Shown here piece after piece: positions 9,104 to 10,814 of a stretch of DNA of 10,814 nt. Origin of the DNA: Gammaproteobacteria bacterium UBA6173 (GTDB lineage: Bacteria; Pseudomonadota; Gammaproteobacteria; Pseudomonadales; Pseudohongiellaceae). Under the pieces are notes generated by a model. It was not told the origin of the DNA, did not search any database, and was given only the letters and a program-made list of their open reading frames with translations. Position numbers and translations under genes: made by a program. The first letter of the stretch is position 1. Each line of letters opens with the position of its first letter. The stretch covers positions 20,492 to 31,305 of the forward strand of contig DITX01000095.1 in the NCBI GenBank assembly GCA_002422225.1. The letters are read 5' to 3'.

Positions 9104-10000
9104 ATGCGTTTTTTAGTGGCATTCATGATGTTTCTGCTGTCAACAACAGCATTGGCTCAAAACACACACAGTATCGATGCAGGGCGAGGCGATGTGCCTT
9201 TGTATGTGCCATCAGATTACGCCAATAACGCACCAGTGCCGTTGATTGTGCTGTTGCATGGTTATGGTTCCAATGGTGTGCAACAGAATGGGTATATGCG
9301 CATCAGTGAACTAGTGGACCGTTTTGGATTTCTGTTGGCAACCCCCGATGGCACACAGGAATCTGCCGGTCGTAATGCACGGTTCTGGAATGCGTCGGAT
9401 GCCTGCTGTAATTTCTATGCAACCGATCTGGATGATTCAGCCTATGTGCTTGCAATTATTAATGCCGTCAAAGCGCAGTACAACGTTGATGCGCGCAGAG
9501 TGTATTTGATTGGCCACTCCAATGGCGGATTTATGTCCTACAAAGCGGCTCACGATCATTCTGATGTGATTGCTGGCATTGCCAGTCTGGCAGGTGCTGA
9601 AGCGACAGTTGCGCTGCCAGCACCTGCCAATCCTGTGCATGTATTGCAGATTCATGGTACAGCCGATGGCACCATCGCGTACGACGGTGGCAATATTCAG
9701 GGTAATGCCTATCCAGGCGCATTGGAAACCGTTTCTCGATGGGCAGCCTACAATGGTTGCGCGGATCAAGGTGTGGTGACGGCTACACTGGATCTTGATC
9801 AAAGCCTGGACGGGCTTGAAACAACCGTTACCCGGTACAGCAATACCTGCCAGCCCGGTGGTTCTGTCGAGTTATGGACAATTGCCGATGGCGCCCATAT
9901 CCCGCAGATTTCAACCGTGTTTCCAGAAAAAGTGGTTGAATGGTTATTGGCCCGACCTAAAATGAATAATAAAGAGGCGGTAGCTGTTTCGCAAAACTAA
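9104..10000 (+). CDS. Secreted polyhydroxybutyrate-depolymerase-like esterase (LpqC family, COG3509)
   Basis: 298 residues, an alpha/beta hydrolase of the group that includes extracellular PHB depolymerases, LpqC and CE1 feruloyl esterases. Residues 1-18 are a signal peptide (MRFLVAFMMFLLSTTALA), so it is exported. The oxyanion-hole motif is LLHGYGSNG (50-58). The nucleophile is S139 in GHSNGG (137-142), the acid is probably D188 in IHGTADGTI, and the base is H265 in DGAHIP. An adjacent Cys pair (C101, C102) in SDACCNF and further cysteines (C219, C249) suggest disulfides, as in exported members. There is no separate polymer-binding domain, and the last 13 residues are a polar tail. It probably cleaves ester bonds of short polymers or plant-type esters outside the cytoplasm; the exact substrate cannot be read from the sequence. 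It is followed after 27 bp by the cyclase fragment on the same strand. Confidence 0.85.
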   Translation: MRFLVAFMMFLLSTTALAQNTHSIDAGRGDVPLYVPSDYANNAPVPLIVLLHGYGSNGVQQNGYMRISELVDRFGFLLATPDGTQESAGRNARFWNASDACCNFYATDLDDSAYVLAIINAVKAQYNVDARRVYLIGHSNGGFMSYKAAHDHSDVIAGIASLAGAEATVALPAPANPVHVLQIHGTADGTIAYDGGNIQGNAYPGALETVSRWAAYNGCADQGVVTATLDLDQSLDGLETTVTRYSNTCQPGGSVELWTIADGAHIPQISTVFPEKVVEWLLARPKMNNKEAVAVSQN

Positions 10001-10014
10001 TCAGGGCTGGCCAG

Positions 10015-10019
10015 GGAGG
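10015..10019 (+). promoter_or_regulatory. Strong Shine-Dalgarno facing a CTG codon
   Basis: GGAGG, within a longer purine run AGGGAGGGAG (10013-10021), stands 8 nt before CTG at 10028, which is in frame with the cyclase-like fragment. There is no ATG, GTG or TTG at that spacing, so either CTG is used or the original ATG has mutated. Confidence 0.4.
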
Positions 10020-10027
10020 GAGCGCAA

Positions 10028-10240
10028 CTGACACCCATACATTCTAAGTCCGTTGATAAATCCCAGAGACTGCGCTTTCAGCGCATGCTTTGGGGCTTTG
10101 TCAGTATGGGTTGTACCCTCGCTATTGTGCTGGGGCTTTACCTGTTTGGCATGTTGCCCGCATTACCAACCTTGGTCTACGTGGTAACTACCATGGTTAT
10201 GGCCAGTATGTTTGTGGTCTTGAACAAGTCAGGCACTCGT
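10028..10240 (+). pseudogene. N-terminal fragment resembling a membrane-bound diguanylate cyclase
   Basis: The frame reads QRLRFQRMLWGF, then hydrophobic segments CTLAIVLGLYLFGMLP and TLVYVVTTMVMASMFVVL, then NKSG. This resembles the N-terminal membrane region of gammaproteobacterial GGDEF proteins, where a basic RFRRML-like lead-in and helices are followed by an RSGLN-type motif before further helices and the GGDEF domain. Here the match stops at about NKSG (near 10234), where the DNA becomes the 3' end of the minus-strand DUF4345 gene. The frame runs on to a stop at 10285 but with no family-like residues. The only in-frame ATG (10085) lies inside the lead-in and has no Shine-Dalgarno; the strong one faces CTG 10028. 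With no catalytic domain, the piece cannot make c-di-GMP. The family match is by pattern only; an orphan small membrane protein is the alternative. Confidence 0.55.
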
Positions 10241-10565
10241 ATACAAAAGCGCCATAGGTGTACATCGTCACTGGTCCGGCGTTGACCAGAAAACCAAGGA
10301 GCCGTCCGACTGCGATTGCGCCAATTCCTAAAACCAGAATCACCAGTCCCGCTCGAAAATAAGCTGGTTTCAAGACAGCCAGCAGGCAGAACAACCCTAT
10401 GCCGGTCTGCAATCCACCATACATGGCAGCAATTTCGGCGTAAGCGTTGCCATTGCTGATAATAAGGCCCGCAAAACCCGCTGGAACCGCAGGGTCAAAA
10501 AGACTGACTACCCCGTAACTGATAAAAACCAGCCCCGATATCCACAACACAATTTTTCCCGTCAT
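10197..10565 (-). CDS. DUF4345-family small membrane protein with a replaced C-terminus
   Basis: 122 residues with four predicted membrane segments: IVLWISGLVFISYGVVSLF, the stretch around MYGGLQTGIGLFCLLAVL, and FRAGLVILVLGIGAIAVGRLL, with a shorter end near TYGAFVYE. The pieces AEIAAMYGGLQTGIGLF and AVGRLLGFLVNAG are typical of DUF4345, a family of unknown function in the inner membrane. The match ends at FVYE (E at 10236-10238). The last 12 residues (CLTCSRPQTYWP) are antisense to the plus-strand cyclase fragment and replace roughly the last 10-15 residues of a normal member. The ATG at 10565 is 12 bp after the stop of the GGDEF gene on the same strand, with GAGG (10576-10579) as Shine-Dalgarno, so the two are probably co-transcribed. 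The protein may still be made and may work, since most of the fold is present. Confidence 0.72.
   Translation of the reverse strand: MTGKIVLWISGLVFISYGVVSLFDPAVPAGFAGLIISNGNAYAEIAAMYGGLQTGIGLFCLLAVLKPAYFRAGLVILVLGIGAIAVGRLLGFLVNAGPVTMYTYGAFVYECLTCSRPQTYWP
10236..10238. other. Probable rearrangement junction between two truncated genes
   Basis: Family-like sequence of the rightward cyclase fragment ends at about 10234, and family-like sequence of the leftward DUF4345 gene ends at 10236. Two convergent coding regions each losing their ends at the same point is what a deletion or inversion breakpoint leaves. No insertion sequence, target duplication or clear repeat is visible at the join. The exact position is known only to within about 10 bp. 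Confidence 0.5.
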
Positions 10566-10577
10566 AACAGTTCTGCC

Positions 10578-10814
10578 TCAGTCAGCTTGTGTGAGGAGGT
10601 TTACGTTGCTTACGGGGGAAATAGACTTCTTTGACCCGGATTTTGATGCATTTTTTACGCGGTACATCGCTTGGTCGGCTTCTCGCAGCAGCGACTCCCT
10701 GCTTTGCCTGCCAGGCTCTAGTATGGCAACGCCTATTGAGCCGGAGCTCATGTGACGTATTTCTTGCTCCTTCGCTAATTCAAGTACGTATTCCTGTTCG
10801 AGCTTGAGTCGCAG
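10578..10814 (-). CDS. GGDEF-domain protein (diguanylate cyclase-type), C-terminal end only
   Basis: The minus-strand frame is open from the right edge to a TGA at 10578-10580, giving 78 residues. It shows the end of a GGDEF domain: a helix LRLKLEQEYVLEL, then EIRHMSSGSIGVAIL, then SRESLLREADQAMYRVKNAS, the usual SIGVA strand and ADxAMYxxK helix that close the fold. A polar tail of about 20 residues follows. The GGDEF/GGEEF signature and the I-site lie upstream, outside the window, so catalytic competence and the sensor domain cannot be judged. An active enzyme would join two GTP to form cyclic di-GMP. The DUF4345 gene begins 12 bp after the stop on the same strand. Confidence 0.85.
   Translation of the reverse strand: MRLKLEQEYVLELAKEQEIRHMSSGSIGVAILEPGRQSRESLLREADQAMYRVKNASKSGSKKSISPVSNVNLLTQAD

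Overview
The window looks like a chromosomal stretch from a gammaproteobacterium, probably a marine or other free-living one. The reasons are an Oar-like TonB-dependent receptor with an N-terminal carboxypeptidase-regulatory-like domain, a neighbouring YbcJ-like/YehS-like pair (both families are typical of Gammaproteobacteria), an MJ1255/VC2487-type glycosyltransferase, a diguanylate cyclase and a periplasmic catalase-peroxidase. The genus cannot be told from the sequence alone. I see no rRNA, tRNA, CRISPR array, insertion sequence or phage gene.

Layout. Positions 1-4584 are read leftward: a PAP2 phosphatase (4006-4584) overlaps a glycosyltransferase (2918-4009) by an ATGA. After a 92-bp gap with its own likely promoter comes a large Oar-like outer-membrane receptor that runs off the left edge (1-2825). 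A short divergent region (4585-4691) carries a good sigma70-type promoter for a small membrane-anchored PH-domain protein (4692-5072). Then comes secreted katG (5208-7433), closed by a strong, probably bidirectional, terminator (7456-7490). On the other side of that terminator lies a decayed DUF885 gene (minus strand, about 7495-8113), which has lost its N-terminus and its centre and carries a frameshift. Next, rightward, are a YbcJ-like S4 RNA-binding protein and a YehS-like DUF1456 protein (8229-8929, 5 bp apart), then a secreted polyhydroxybutyrate-depolymerase-like esterase (9104-10000).

The right end is rearranged. A plus-strand fragment resembling the membrane N-terminus of a diguanylate cyclase (10028 to about 10238) stops abruptly where it meets the 3' end of a minus-strand DUF4345 membrane protein (10197-10565). 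The DUF4345 reading frame runs on into antisense of the cyclase fragment and gains an unrelated tail. Directly upstream of the DUF4345 gene, on the same strand, is the C-terminal end of a GGDEF protein that leaves the window at 10814. This arrangement fits either an inversion that split one cyclase gene, or a deletion that joined two unrelated convergent genes. The sequence to the right would decide.

Themes: envelope functions (outer-membrane uptake, a glycosyltransferase/phosphatase pair that may act on a lipid-linked glycan, a PH-domain membrane protein), periplasmic peroxide defence, secreted ester hydrolysis, cyclic-di-GMP signalling and visible gene decay. No clearly new multi-gene defence or mobile system was found.
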